Program-made: the position numbers and the translations under genes
The notes under the pieces: generated by a model
What the model saw: only the letters and a program-made list of their open reading frames with translations
The model's database searches: none
Told to the model about the DNA's origin: nothing
Source: CAUZEO01 sp963578625
GTDB taxonomy: Bacteria; Verrucomicrobiota; Kiritimatiellia; SLOV01
DNA: 5,385 nt
Direction of reading: 5' to 3'
Assembly (NCBI GenBank): GCA_963578625.1
Contig: CAUZEO010000351.1
Span: 1-5,385 of the forward strand
Shown here: piece after piece, positions 5,237 to 5,385 of the stretch
How the letters are laid out: the number at the start of each line of letters is the position of its first letter
Position numbering within the stretch: the first letter of the stretch is position 1

Positions 5237-5385
5237 GGCCGTGGGACCAGTTCGTTGAAACAACCAGGCATCTCCGAGGCGAACGAGGGGGCGACCGTCG
5301 CAGACATACATATCGTGCCGGGTCAGCATCCAGCGCTGTAGCATGGGTAACTGTTGCGCTCTCCAGCCACGTTGATTCCACAAGG
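5228..5385 (-). CDS. Probable C-terminal end of an unrecognised minus-strand gene (5' end outside window)
   Basis: A minus-strand frame is open from the right edge for 51 codons to TAG at 5230-5228. The residues include LPMLQRWMLTRHDMYVCDG and then RPLVRLGDAWLFQR, a mix of aromatic, charged and hydrophobic residues that reads like real protein. Its third-position GC of about 60 percent fits the neighbours. I do not recognise the family. Its stop would lie inside the last codons of the haloperoxidase gene, a 9-base tail-to-tail overlap. No terminator is visible between the two. Because the frame is short and cut by the window, it remains a candidate. Confidence 0.42.
   Translation of the reverse strand, partial: LWNQRGWRAQQLPMLQRWMLTRHDMYVCDGRPLVRLGDAWLFQRTGPTASR

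Noticed and set aside
5178..5381. 67-codon minus-strand frame with a GTG start near the right edge
   Set aside because: It extends deep into the haloperoxidase coding region and its residues look like an out-of-frame reading. The alternative minus frame ending at 5228 reads more like protein.
1..5385. CRISPR array, insertion sequence or defence system
   Set aside because: No regularly spaced direct repeats, no transposase-like frame with flanking inverted repeats and no known defence-protein motifs were seen on either strand.

Overview
The window comes from a bacterial genome of moderate-to-high GC. It holds two complete genes, one gene cut by the left edge and probably one cut by the right edge. 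The gene content is a pair of Gfo/Idh/MocA-type sugar oxidoreductases plus a large secreted vanadium-dependent haloperoxidase-type protein with a thrombospondin-type-3 calcium repeat. The C-terminus of that protein has a 'QYSTDLGEW...FYRV' pattern. This style is common in environmental members of the PVC group (Verrucomicrobia, Planctomycetes, Lentisphaerae) and neighbouring lineages such as Hydrogenedentota or Sumerlaeota. That placement is an inference from gene style; no marker gene is present.

Layout. Positions 1-882 (+) are the C-terminal part of an NAD(P)-dependent Gfo/Idh/MocA oxidoreductase that starts upstream of the window. A clean intrinsic terminator follows it at 889-911. Positions 964-2022 (-) are a second, complete Gfo/Idh/MocA oxidoreductase facing the first tail to tail. 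Positions 2023-2599 are a 577-base divergent intergenic region without a convincing gene. On the side of the oxidoreductase it holds two perfect 15-bp palindromes that look like operators. Its middle has two REP-like hairpins and a terminator-like hairpin with an A8/T8 tract. On the other side lies a very good sigma70-type promoter (TTGACA, 17 bp, TGT-TATGTT) followed by a leader of about 174 nt. Positions 2600-5236 (+) encode an 878-residue exported vanadium haloperoxidase / PAP2-superfamily protein with all three active-site motifs intact. Positions 5228-5385 (-) are probably the C-terminal end of another gene facing it.

How the parts fit. The two oxidoreductases would act on sugars, polyols or related compounds in the cytoplasm, but the substrates cannot be read from the sequence. 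The haloperoxidase-like protein acts outside the cytoplasmic membrane and has its own promoter. It need not share a pathway with its neighbours. I see no CRISPR array, tRNA, rRNA, transposase or recognised defence system. The most interesting material is the palindrome-rich intergenic region, the long leader of the haloperoxidase gene, and the chloroperoxidase-like active site fused to a modular C-terminus.
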